NCBI GenBank assembly: GCA_000024525.1
Contig: CP001770.1
Coordinates: forward strand, 124,001 to 188,000
Reading direction: 5' to 3'
DNA length: 64,000 nucleotides
Source of the DNA: Spirosoma linguale DSM 74
GTDB taxonomy: Bacteria; Bacteroidota; Bacteroidia; Cytophagales; Spirosomataceae
Each line of letters starts with the position of its first letter. Position 1 is the first letter of the stretch. The position numbers were made by a program, and so were the translations under genes. Positions 7,830 through 16,241 of this stretch are shown piece after piece. A model generated the notes under the pieces. That model had not been told where the DNA came from. It was given only the letters and a program-made list of their open reading frames with translations, and searched no databases.

Positions 7830-8717
7830 ATGAAGCAGTTCGAACATCAAGTAAGTCGTACCCTGTTATGCCAGTGGCTTAGCGTGCCTCGGAGCGTGTC
7901 TTATTACCAACCTCAATCAGGTAGGCCTGGGGCAAAGCCCAGCCAGGTAACCATGAAACTGGATGGATCGTGGGTGGACAATCAACTGGTCGTGCTCAGT
8001 ATTCGGCAACTGCTGGATGTTGAGTTCAATGCCCTTGGCTACGAATACATCACCCACGAGTTGAAAAAAGAGTACTTGATTAATAAAAAAAAGGTATATC
8101 GGCTCATGCAGGAGCATAATTTACTTCTGGGCAAAGTGTTCCGGCCGACAGGTAAGCGGGAGTTCGTTAAATTCAGACGAATTGTAGCTACCAAGCCCTT
8201 AGAATACCTATGTTGGGATATCAAGTACGTCTGGGTACAAGGGGAACGACGGAATTACTATCTGTTGAGCGTCATTGATGTGTATAGCCGCAAAATTCTG
8301 GATTGGCTATTCCAAGGCAGTATTCGCCAAATCGACTTGATCAATCTTTTTCGACGAATAAATCGGAGTCATGAACTGAAAGGGGTCATTTTGCGCAATG
8401 ATAATGGCAGTCAATTCATTGCTCATTCAGTGCGTAACTTTTTGAAAAGCTCAGAGATCAAGCAGGAATTCACGCACGTAGCCACCCCTGAAGAGAACTC
8501 GTACATTGAAGCTTTTCACAGTATTCTAGAACATGATGTGATTGAGCGAAATGAGTTTGCCAGCTACTATGAGGCCAAAGAAATGTTAGGGCGTTATTTT
8601 TCCCATTACAACCATCATCGATTGCACCGTTCGATCGGTTTTATTACACCGCAGCAAAAGTGGGAGGAAGCAGAGTTAGTTTTTGACACAATCTTTTCAG
8701 AAAATCTGTCCAGTTAA
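7830..8717 (+). CDS. IS3-family transposase OrfB (second element)
   Basis: This 295-residue DDE transposase has the acidic triad in the contexts CWDIKYVW, LRNDNGSQF and NSYIEAFHSILEHDVI, followed by HHRLHRSIGFITPQQ typical of IS3 members. The frame is intact and ends 15 bases before the right terminal repeat limit. Five bases separate it from the OrfA stop, and the two frames are joined by the upstream slippery run. Confidence 0.92.
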   Translation: MKQFEHQVSRTLLCQWLSVPRSVSYYQPQSGRPGAKPSQVTMKLDGSWVDNQLVVLSIRQLLDVEFNALGYEYITHELKKEYLINKKKVYRLMQEHNLLLGKVFRPTGKREFVKFRRIVATKPLEYLCWDIKYVWVQGERRNYYLLSVIDVYSRKILDWLFQGSIRQIDLINLFRRINRSHELKGVILRNDNGSQFIAHSVRNFLKSSEIKQEFTHVATPEENSYIEAFHSILEHDVIERNEFASYYEAKEMLGRYFSHYNHHRLHRSIGFITPQQKWEEAELVFDTIFSENLSS

Positions 8718-8763
8718 TAGGGGGCTAAGACACCACAAATGCCTTCACAAATGCTACCCTACT

Positions 8764-8806
8764 CGCTCATGAATACGGGGCGCGCAGTGCCTGGTATTCA
8801 TGAGCG
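8764..8806. repeat. Perfect 13-bp inverted repeat
   Basis: CGCTCATGAATAC at 8764-8776 is exactly inverted at 8794-8806 around a 17-base spacer. The right arm overlaps the start of the phosphatase remnant. It could be a hairpin left by a small insertion or the scar that joined two parts of the gene. Confidence 0.5.
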
Positions 8807-9027
8807 GGAATACCACAACGACCATGGTAGCTAGCTTTCAAGTGCTTCGAAATCGCCATTGGCTGGCCGATGTGCTGTTCGGAGCCGGTGTAGGAATTGG
8901 TTCTACCGAACTGGTTTACGGGCTCTATCCCTAGCTTAAACACCTGATTATTCACCGGAAGCAGACGGTGCTGGTGCCTCTTTATCAGAGTAATTCGATC
9001 GGATTCGGTCTAGTCTCCCTTTTTTAA
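8800..9027 (+). pseudogene. PAP2-family phosphatase remnant
   Basis: The translation has MSGNTTTTM, a degraded form of the PAP2 SGHT motif, then soon afterwards NRHWLADVLFGAGVGIGS, the second PAP2 signature. Most of the sequence normally between these motifs is missing. An in-frame TAG at 8932-8934 interrupts the frame, which then continues to a TAA at 9025. The N-terminal half is gone. The fragment is bounded on the left by the IS3 element and the inverted repeat, so it is dead. Confidence 0.75.
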
Positions 9028-9189
9028 ACGTAACCGACTAGATCAGGTGCTCCCACAATGACTGATCCGTACTTATACAAACCAGGAGTCCGTATGCTAT
9101 TGGAAACTACATGTAGTCTCAGTTCAACAAATTCATCCTCAATTCTATAGTGGCTCCTTTACACTTGTACTACCGCGATCTGTTAATGA

Positions 9190-9210
9190 GTATTTCGGAG
9201 TAAACTGACC
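9190..9210. mobile_element. Orphan end of an IS21-type element
   Basis: The 21 bases GTATTTCGGAGTAAACTGACC are identical to the inverse of 43515-43535, the right end of the complete IS21 element in this window. Immediately after it the ISL3 element begins. It shows a second IS21 copy was once here and was removed or overwritten. Confidence 0.65.
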
Positions 9211-10907
9211 GGTTCTGATTCAATCTCGGTGAAGACGTGGTATTTTGCCAAGTTTGAGGCATGGATTTGTCTCCCATTTTGCCCGATCATTTTCAACTTA
9301 TTGAGCATTGTGTCGGCGAAAACGCTATTCAGATTAGCCTGCTGGCCACTCAGACCGTTGGCCGTTGCCCCGACTGCCAGAGGCCCGCTAATAAGGTACA
9401 TAGCTTTTACCAGCGCACTCTAACTGACTTACCTATCTGCGGAAAATCCGTTTCACTTCGGATTCATCTGAGAAAGTTCTTCTGTCGCAATGATCAGTGC
9501 GCTCGTAAAATATTCGCCCAAACTGCACCGGCGTACTTTTCTCCTTATGCTCGCCGACTAAACCGAGCCCAGCAACCCTTACAGACCATTGCTTTACAAA
9601 CCGGCGCTCGACCCGCTGCCCGTATTTGTGCGCTAATCGGCCAGCCCGTAAGTCACTCGACCTTGCTGCGCATCAGTCACCGAACGCCTGTTCAGAATCA
9701 GACAACTCCCACTCGCTTGGGCGTGGATGATTTTGCCTTTAGAAAGGGCCGACGCTACGGCACCATTCTGATTGATCTAGACCGGCACCAGCCCATCGAT
9801 GTTTTGCCTGACCGTGAGGGTAAAACCTTGGAAGCCTGGCTTCGTGAACATCCTGGCATTGAATTAGTGACACGAGATCGTTCGAGTGTATATGCCAATG
9901 CCATCACTACCGCATGCCCCAATGCCATACAAGTGGCCGATCGCTGGCATTTATTGGCTAATCTTTCCGAAGTGGTTGAACGTTTTCTGGATACCCAGCG
10001 CGATACGATCAACCAATCCATTCTGGCCACCCTTCCAGCCACCGATATATCTACGACAACTCTGCCCTTGAGCGAAGAGCAGCTACCGCCATCGCTGACC
10101 TGGCATAATGACTTGTCAAAACTCATGGTAACGACTCAGGTTGATTGCACCTCCAAGAGCTATGAGAGGTATCAGAAAGTCAAACAACTCCAAGCCGAAG
10201 GGCATGGAATAAGGGCCATCGCCCGGCATTTGGGTTTCGCTCGGAATACCGTGAAGCGGTACTGGCACCAAGGCTTTGTGCCCCGTCAGACGCCAAAACG
10301 CTCAAATCTGTACCTGTACGAGGGCTATCTTCGTAAGCGTTGGTTGGAGGGCCAAACCAATGTAAAAGAACTGCTGGCTGAGCTTAAAGCATTCGGCTAT
10401 AATGGTAGTTACACGATTTTGGCCAACTTTCTATCAGCCTATCCTCCGTTAGAGGTAGAACCCGATTTGCCACCTGCCCGTAAAGCGAATAGCTACAGTA
10501 GTCGTCAAATTGATCGGCTCTTGAACCAGCCCCCCGCTAAGTGGTCGGCCGATGAAGAAGCATTTTTGACTCATCTGCTGAGTGAACATGAGTCGATTCG
10601 CCAGGTACATGACTTGAGTGAGCAATTTCGGCAACTAATGAAGGAAAAATCAGCCAAGGGTCTGGCTAAGTGGTGTGAAGATGCTGAAAAAGTATCTGCC
10701 TATGCGGGATTTGTCCGAGGCTTGCGGCAAGATTATGGGGCTGTCGAACAGGCTTTCATATCGTAATGGAGTAATGGGCAGACGGAGGGCCAAGTAAACC
10801 GGTTGAAAATGCTCAAACGTCAAGGGTATGGTCGGGCGGGTTTTGACTTATTGCGGCGACGGGTGCTATTTCAAAATTGCACTCATCACCGAAATTGAAT
10901 CAGAACC
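9211..10907 (+). mobile_element. ISL3-family insertion sequence (1697 bp)
   Basis: The ends are 22-bp inverted repeats at 9211-9232 and 10886-10907 starting GGTTCTGATTCAAT, matching at 21 of 22. It carries one long transposase reading frame with a premature stop. The expected 8-bp target duplication is absent (AACTGACC left, AGCATCTC right), so the flanks have been rearranged. It abuts an IS21 end on the left and truncates an arsR-like gene on the right. Confidence 0.85.
9261..10898 (+). pseudogene. ISL3-family transposase with premature stop
   Basis: The first 501 residues show the N-terminal zinc-binding region (CPDCQ...FFCRNDQC), a DDE core start (LGVDDFAFRKGRRYGTILID), TRDRSSVYANA, and a helix-turn-helix (GIRAIARHLGFARNTVKRYW). 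At 10764 a TAA replaces what should be a GAA codon. The frame then continues as WSNGQTEGQVNRLKMLKRQGYGRAGF to a TGA at 10896. That tail carries the conserved TEG-x-N-x-K motif with the catalytic glutamate, so the truncated product should be inactive. Confidence 0.85.
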
Positions 10908-11170
10908 AGCATCTCCGTAATACACAGTTTGCGTAAATGCTGAGAGGCAGCCGGGATAGTCATACCTAAAATATCGCTCAGATCACAAACGCACAGGTCA
11001 GCTTCTTCCTTAAGCAGGTAAATTAGCTTAAGCCGGTTTTCATTACCCGCCAAATTTAGCACCTAGGCCAGCCGGATCATCATAGGATGAAGTTGACCTA
11101 CTTTGTCTTTGCATTGACGAATTAGGACCTGATCAGCGTAGACGCGGATGCATGATTGCGGACTTTCCAT
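10908..11170 (-). pseudogene. ArsR/SmtB-family metal repressor, broken
   Basis: From ATG at 11170 the frame reads MESPQSCIRVYADQ..., then a TAG at codon 36 (11063-11065) where relatives have Gln (LA-Q-VLNLAG). It continues NENRLKLIYLLKEEADLCVCDLSDILGMTIPAASQHLRKL before being cut by the ISL3 right end. DLCVCDL is the classical metal-binding helix motif of ArsR repressors. The gene is divergent from the DUF6660-RND-adaptor locus at 11374, which it probably regulated. Two independent lesions make it non-functional unless it restarts at the GTG after the TAG. Confidence 0.85.
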
Positions 11171-11194
11171 TTGCCGATAGTTAAGTATAGACGG

Positions 11195-11244
11195 CAAAGA
11201 TAGTTAATCCGTTATTTAAGTAACTACTTAAATAACGGATTAAC
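11195..11244. promoter_or_regulatory. arsR promoter box and perfect 42-bp operator palindrome
   Basis: GTTAATCCGTTATTTAAGTA at 11203-11222 is followed by AC and then its exact inverse at 11225-11244. The core fits the 12-2-12 inverted repeat bound by ArsR/SmtB repressors. On the minus strand TATCTTTG (11195-11202) abuts it as a -7 box for the broken arsR gene, so the palindrome overlaps its -33 region. The site appears intact although its presumed repressor is not. Confidence 0.75.
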
Positions 11245-11360
11245 CTTTATCATTAAATTCCGAATCCCATCTAATGCAGGTAGATGCAGCTAAGCAGCAT
11301 TGACGGGTACGAATCAACCCGTACTTTCTTTTTGACTACCTGTTGCATAAGTATTTAGTG

Positions 11361-11368
11361 TACCTTTG
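11361..11368 (+). promoter_or_regulatory. Bacteroidota -7 box before DUF6660 gene 2
   Basis: TACCTTTG fits TAnnTTTG and is followed by CGCTA and then the ATG at 11374. The five-base gap implies a leaderless or nearly leaderless transcript, as at the paralogous gene at 2579. Confidence 0.5.
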
Positions 11369-11373
11369 CGCTA

Positions 11374-11715
11374 ATGAAGTGGTTTACGATCCTATTCTCC
11401 GTCTATCTCCTCGGCTTATCGTTATGGCCCTGCGCAGATGAGTTATTGTTCCCCGCCGGGCAATCGGAGATAGCTGTGCTTTCCCCGACCACGCCTTCAT
11501 CGAATACGGACCGGACGCACCAGAACGATGCCTGTACCCCTTTCTGTACCTGCGCCTGTTGCGCGGCTACGATTACGGTTGCCCCGCGTTCTCAGTATGC
11601 ACTGCTCCCCTCGAATGAGATCGTACCGATCTCGGTAGCAACGTTTAGCTACGCATCAGCTCACCCCCTTACTATAGTAACGGCTATCTGGCAACCGCCT
11701 AAGCTCCGGGTCTGA
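11374..11715 (+). CDS. DUF6660-like small Cys-rich exported protein (second copy)
   Basis: The 113-residue product has a signal-like N-terminus (MKWFTILFSVYLLGLSLWPC), a Cys cluster CTPFCTCACC and a C-terminal IWQPPKLRV. It is the counterpart of the gene at 2241-2579. It lies 109 bases upstream of the RND-TolC fusion gene and is likely its first cistron. The Cys spacing suggests metal binding at the cell envelope. No enzymatic motif is visible, so function is inferred from context only. Confidence 0.8.
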   Translation: MKWFTILFSVYLLGLSLWPCADELLFPAGQSEIAVLSPTTPSSNTDRTHQNDACTPFCTCACCAATITVAPRSQYALLPSNEIVPISVATFSYASAHPLTIVTAIWQPPKLRV

Positions 11716-11824
11716 ACACCCTCACCGGTCGCGATGGACTATCCCGCTACGCCCCCAAACGGCGTAGTGGTGCGGTACGTGTGCATCCGGCCAATTCCTA
11801 TTATCCATTTGTTCAGACTCGATC

Positions 11825-14800
11825 ATGCTGGATTCAATCATCCGTTATTCCATTCAAAACAAACTCATTATTGGGCTCCTGACGCTGGCCCTGGTTATCT
11901 GGGGCGGTTATTCAGTAACCCGTTTACCTATCGATGCCCTGCCGGATATTACCAACAATCAGGTGCAGGTCATCACGCAAAGTCCGGCCCTGTCGGCACC
12001 CGATGTCGAGCGGCTCATCAGCTTTCCCATCGAGCAGACGATGGCCAACCTGCCCAATCTACTCGAAGTGCGGTCCATTTCCCGCTTTGGCCTGTCGGTA
12101 GTCACCATTGTCTTCGAAGACGGCGTTGATATCTATCTAGCCCGCCAGCAGGTGAGTGAACGGTTGGGACAATCCCGTTCCCAGATACCGGCGGGGACGG
12201 GGGAGCCCGCCCTGGGGCCCGTTTCGACGGGTCTGGGCGAGATCTACCAGTACGTGCTGCAACCAAAACCAGGCTACGAGAAACGATACCCGGCCATGGA
12301 ACTGCGCTCCATTCAGGACTGGATCGTCCGTCGCCAATTGCTGGGGACCAAAGGCGTAGCCGACGTGAGTAGTTTTGGGGGGTTCCTGAAACAATACGAA
12401 GTAGCCGTCGACCCCCAGCGGCTGCGGGCTGCGGGGGTTACCATGGACGAATTGTTCATGGCCCTGGAAAAAAACAACCAAAATACGGGGGGGGCTTACA
12501 TCGACCGAAGGCCCAATGCCTATTTTATCCGTTCCGAAGGGCTGATTGGTACCCTGGCGGATATCGGTAAGGTAGTCGTGCGCCGGACGCCGGGGGGTAT
12601 TCCCGTGCTGGTGCGGGACGTGGCCCAGGTTCAGCTTGGGCAGGCCGTGCGCTACGGGGCGATGGTTGGTAATGGCAAAGGTGAGGTCGTGGGCGGTATC
12701 GTGCTCATGCTCAAAGGGGCCAATGCCTCCCAGGTCATCGGCAATGTGAATCAACGTATCAATCAAATTAAATCCTCACTGCCCGAAGGCGTCGACATTC
12801 ACGCTTTTCTGGATCGCACCCGTCTGGTGAAACGGGCCATCGGGACCGTAGAAAAAAACTTAATTGAAGGCGCGCTCATCGTCATCTTTGTGCTGGTGTT
12901 GTTGCTGGGCAACTGGCGGGCGGGTCTGGTGGTGGCTTCCATGATCCCCCTCTGTATGCTGTTTGCCATCTCGCTGATGAATCTGTTCGGCGTGTCGGGT
13001 AACCTGATGAGCCTGGGTGCCATTGACTTTGGTTTAATAGTCGACGGAGCGGTCATTATTGTGGAGGCTACCCTGCACCATATTGCGCTCAAAAATTTTC
13101 GGCACCACCTCTCCCAGGAGCAGATGGACGAAGAAGTCTTCGAGTCGGCCAGCCGGATCCGTTCTTCGGCCGCATTCGGCGAGATCATCATTCTGATTGT
13201 GTACCTGCCGATTCTGGCTTTAGTCGGGGTAGAAGGGAAAATGTTTCGCCCTATGGCCCAGACCGTCGCCTTTGCCATTCTGGGCGCGTTTATTCTCTCG
13301 CTGACGTACGTACCCATGATTTCGGCCCTGCTGCTGAGCAAGAAGCCCATTCGGGAGGGGACGAGGACTATCTCTGATCGGATCATCCACTTTTTTCACC
13401 GCCTGTATGAACCGGCCATTCGCTGGACGCTGCGCCACAAAGGGATTGTAGTAGGAATGGCCCTGGGGCTTTTCGCACTTGCCCTGTTCATATTTAGCCG
13501 ACTGGGCGGGGAGTTTATTCCCCAGCTCGACGAGGGTGATCTGGCCGTGGAGATGCGCATTATGACGGGGTCCTCGCTGGCCGAGTCCATCGATGCTAAC
13601 CTTAAAGCCGGTCAGATTTTAAAGAAAAACTTTCCCGAAGTCAGGGAAACCATCGGTAAAATTGGGTCCAGTGAGATTCCCACCGATCCCATGCCCATTG
13701 AAGCCACCGATTTAATGGTGATTCTCAAAGACCGGGCCGACTGGACCTCGGCCACCAGCCGGGAGGAACTGGCCGAGAAGATGCAGGCCAAGCTGCAGCA
13801 GATTCCGGGGGTCACATTTGGCTTTCTGCAACCCATTCAGATGCGTTTCAGCGAGTTGATCTCCGGTGTCAAGCAGGACATTGCCATTAAACTATTCGGC
13901 GAGGATCTGGGCGTGCTGGCTGACTACGCGGCTCGCATTGGCCGCGTGGTCGGAACGGTACCGGGTGCGGAAGACCTTTACGTCGAGCAGGTGTCGGGCT
14001 TGCCCCAGATTGTGGTTAAATTCGACCGGGATGCCCTGGCCCGTTTTGGCTTATCGGTTAACGATGCCAACCGCTATATTCAGGCCGCTTTTGCCGGTTC
14101 GGCGGCCGGACTGGTTTACGAAGGCGAACGGCGCTATGACCTGGTGGTGCGGCTGCAGCAGCAGAGCCGTCAGCGGCTGGAAGACGTGCAGAACCTGCTG
14201 ATTAGTACGGGGGAGAACGGGCAAATTCCCCTCAGCCAGGTAGCCGACGTGTCTTTCCAAAACAGCGTCAATCAGATTCAGCGGGAAGACGCTAAACGGC
14301 GGATCATTGTGGCCTTTAACGTGCGGGGGCGGGACGTGGAAAGCGTAGTGAATGAACTCCAGGGCAAGATCAATAGCCAGATCAAGTTCCCGCCCGGCTA
14401 TTACGTCACCTACGGCGGGCAGTTTGAAAACCTCCAGGAAGCCAAAGACCGGCTCAGCATTGCGGTTCCGGTGGCCCTGGGGCTAATTTTCCTGCTCTTG
14501 TTTTTTACTTTCGGTTCCTTTCGGCAGAGTCTGCTGATTTTCTCGGCGATTCCCCTGTCGGCCATTGGGGGTATCATCGCGCTCTGGCTGCGGGATATGC
14601 CCTTCAGCATCTCGGCGGGGGTAGGCTTCATTGCCCTGTTCGGGGTGGCAGTGCTCAACGGCATCGTCTTAATCGGAGAATTCAACCACCTCAAGGATGA
14701 AACCGACCTGAGTCTGGACGAACGGATATTGCAGGGAACGGCGACCCGTCTGCGCCCGGTGATGATGACGGCCCTGGTGGCCTCGCTGGGCTTTTTGCCC

Positions 14801-16234
14801 ATGGCTCTGGCAACCAGCGCCGGGGCGGAGGTGCAGCGGCCACTGGCCACGGTGGTTATTGGTGGGCTGGTATCGGCAACTTTACTAACCCTACTGATTT
14901 TACCCTGTCTGTACTGGTGGGAACAAACGAAGTTTGGTTCCAAACGGCTCCCCACCGTCCCGGCGGGTGTGGGCCACGTGGTTACCTGGCTGGTGGTGCT
15001 GGGGTTACTGGCCGGTACGGCCACCGCCACCCAGGCGCAGGTACCGCAACTGGTATCGGGCGGGCCGCTGTCGCTCAATGCGGCCCTTCAGCAGGCTACA
15101 GCCAACAATGGAACGGCCCGCGTCAGCGCGCTGGGGATTGCCCAGCAGCAAACCGGCCGCCGGGCCGCCCGGGACATTGGAGCCACCAATTTTTCCTGGA
15201 TGGGCGGGCAGTACAATGGTCCTAATTTCGATAACAACTTCACCGTCAGCCAGAGCCTGCCGAACCCCAAACTAATTCGGCAGTTGGGCCGACTGGCCGA
15301 TGCGGGCGTCAGCGGCAGCGAAGCTCAGGCGCGGCTTACCCAGAATGGCCTGCGGGCGCAGGTGAAGGCGGCTTACTATGATTTGCTGTATCTGGCCGAA
15401 CGGCGTCGGTTGCTCCGGGCACAGGACAGCCTACTGGTAGCTTTCCTGTCGGCGACGGACCTGCGGCTTAAAACCGGCGAAGGAACCGCCGTCGAGGTGG
15501 CTACGGCCACCAACCAGTTGGGCGAACTGCGCAATACGCTGGCCCAGACGGAAGCAGATCGGCTCATCGCCCTAAGTCGGTTGCAAACGCTGTTGAATAC
15601 CAGCCAGCCCGTCAGTTTATCCGACAGCGTACTGACGCGCCGGGAGCTTCCGGTTGTCACCGACTCCGCAACACTGGCTCAAACGCCGGAACTGGCCCTG
15701 TTGCGGCAGCAAATCGAGATAGCCGCCCGGCAAACCGACGTGGAACAGGCCCGGTTGCTGCCCAGTTTCTCGCTGGGGTATTTTAACCAGTCCCTAATTG
15801 GTACCTATACGGTCGATGGCAAGGAAGTAACCTACGGGGGCGGCAGGCGATTCCAGGGGGTCACGGCGGGAGTTGCCGTACCGCTGTTCACCCGACCCCA
15901 GCGGGCCCGCATCGAATCCGCCCGGCTGGGGCAGCAGATTGGGGAAGCTACGCTGGCCCTGACCCAGCGCAATTTGCAGGGTGAACTAACGAGCACCATT
16001 CAGGAAATCCGCAAGTTGCAAAGCAGCCTGACTTACTATGAGCAAACCGGTCTGCCTACGGCCCGGCTGCTGGCCGACAAGGCAGGAATTGCCTTTCGGG
16101 CCGGTGAAATTGCCTATCTCCAGTACTCCCTGGCCCTTACCCAGGCCTACCAGACCCGCGCCAGCTACGTCGATGTGCTGAGCCAATACAATCAATCCGT
16201 CATTCGCTTAGAGCAGATTCTGGGCTTACCATAA
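11825..16234 (+). CDS. Czc-type RND metal pump fused to a TolC-type outer-membrane factor
   Basis: This 1469-residue protein combines an RND exporter (residues 1 to about 1035) with an outer-membrane channel domain (about 1070-1469). TM4 carries GAIDFGLIVDGAVIIVE near residue 398, the proton-relay pattern of Zn/Co/Cd/Ni pumps. After the RND C-terminus (LPCLYWWEQ) comes a hydrophobic segment around 1050-1068 (VVTWLVVLGLLAGTATA) that looks like a signal peptide with an A-x-A site. The TolC part follows, with NAALQQA, then helical segments such as LRTKLGEGTAVEVATA-like LRLKTGEGTAVEVATATN. The start ATG at 11825 matches the paralogue at 2148. The adaptor gene follows after 7 bases. Fusions like this occur in Bacteroidota; whether the protein is cleaved is unknown. 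Confidence 0.93.
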   Translation: MLDSIIRYSIQNKLIIGLLTLALVIWGGYSVTRLPIDALPDITNNQVQVITQSPALSAPDVERLISFPIEQTMANLPNLLEVRSISRFGLSVVTIVFEDGVDIYLARQQVSERLGQSRSQIPAGTGEPALGPVSTGLGEIYQYVLQPKPGYEKRYPAMELRSIQDWIVRRQLLGTKGVADVSSFGGFLKQYEVAVDPQRLRAAGVTMDELFMALEKNNQNTGGAYIDRRPNAYFIRSEGLIGTLADIGKVVVRRTPGGIPVLVRDVAQVQLGQAVRYGAMVGNGKGEVVGGIVLMLKGANASQVIGNVNQRINQIKSSLPEGVDIHAFLDRTRLVKRAIGTVEKNLIEGALIVIFVLVLLLGNWRAGLVVASMIPLCMLFAISLMNLFGVSGNLMSLGAIDFGLIVDGAVIIVEATLHHIALKNFRHHLSQEQMDEEVFESASRIRSSAAFGEIIILIVYLPILALVGVEGKMFRPMAQTVAFAILGAFILSLTYVPMISALLLSKKPIREGTRTISDRIIHFFHRLYEPAIRWTLRHKGIVVGMALGLFALALFIFSRLGGEFIPQLDEGDLAVEMRIMTGSSLAESIDANLKAGQILKKNFPEVRETIGKIGSSEIPTDPMPIEATDLMVILKDRADWTSATSREELAEKMQAKLQQIPGVTFGFLQPIQMRFSELISGVKQDIAIKLFGEDLGVLADYAARIGRVVGTVPGAEDLYVEQVSGLPQIVVKFDRDALARFGLSVNDANRYIQAAFAGSAAGLVYEGERRYDLVVRLQQQSRQRLEDVQNLLISTGENGQIPLSQVADVSFQNSVNQIQREDAKRRIIVAFNVRGRDVESVVNELQGKINSQIKFPPGYYVTYGGQFENLQEAKDRLSIAVPVALGLIFLLLFFTFGSFRQSLLIFSAIPLSAIGGIIALWLRDMPFSISAGVGFIALFGVAVLNGIVLIGEFNHLKDETDLSLDERILQGTATRLRPVMMTALVASLGFLPMALATSAGAEVQRPLATVVIGGLVSATLLTLLILPCLYWWEQTKFGSKRLPTVPAGVGHVVTWLVVLGLLAGTATATQAQVPQLVSGGPLSLNAALQQATANNGTARVSALGIAQQQTGRRAARDIGATNFSWMGGQYNGPNFDNNFTVSQSLPNPKLIRQLGRLADAGVSGSEAQARLTQNGLRAQVKAAYYDLLYLAERRRLLRAQDSLLVAFLSATDLRLKTGEGTAVEVATATNQLGELRNTLAQTEADRLIALSRLQTLLNTSQPVSLSDSVLTRRELPVVTDSATLAQTPELALLRQQIEIAARQTDVEQARLLPSFSLGYFNQSLIGTYTVDGKEVTYGGGRRFQGVTAGVAVPLFTRPQRARIESARLGQQIGEATLALTQRNLQGELTSTIQEIRKLQSSLTYYEQTGLPTARLLADKAGIAFRAGEIAYLQYSLALTQAYQTRASYVDVLSQYNQSVIRLEQILGLP

Positions 16235-16241
16235 CTCAATC

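Larger units (their letters stand above)
7446..8732 (+). mobile_element. Second IS3-family insertion sequence (1287 bp)
   Basis: Ends are inverted repeats beginning TGTCTTA(A/G)CCCCCT and continuing to CTGGACA after a short variable stretch (7446-7477 and 8705-8732). It contains orfA and orfB with an A8 slippery run. It truncates an AraC gene on the left and abuts phosphatase wreckage on the right. No target duplication is evident. It is not closely related to the element at 2871. Confidence 0.85.

Noticed and set aside
12137..15078. Long antisense frames inside the pump gene, such as 12137-12766 and 14410-15078 on the minus strand
   Set aside because: Their composition is the mirror of a GC-rich coding sequence with no family motifs; the sense frame is clearly the RND pump.
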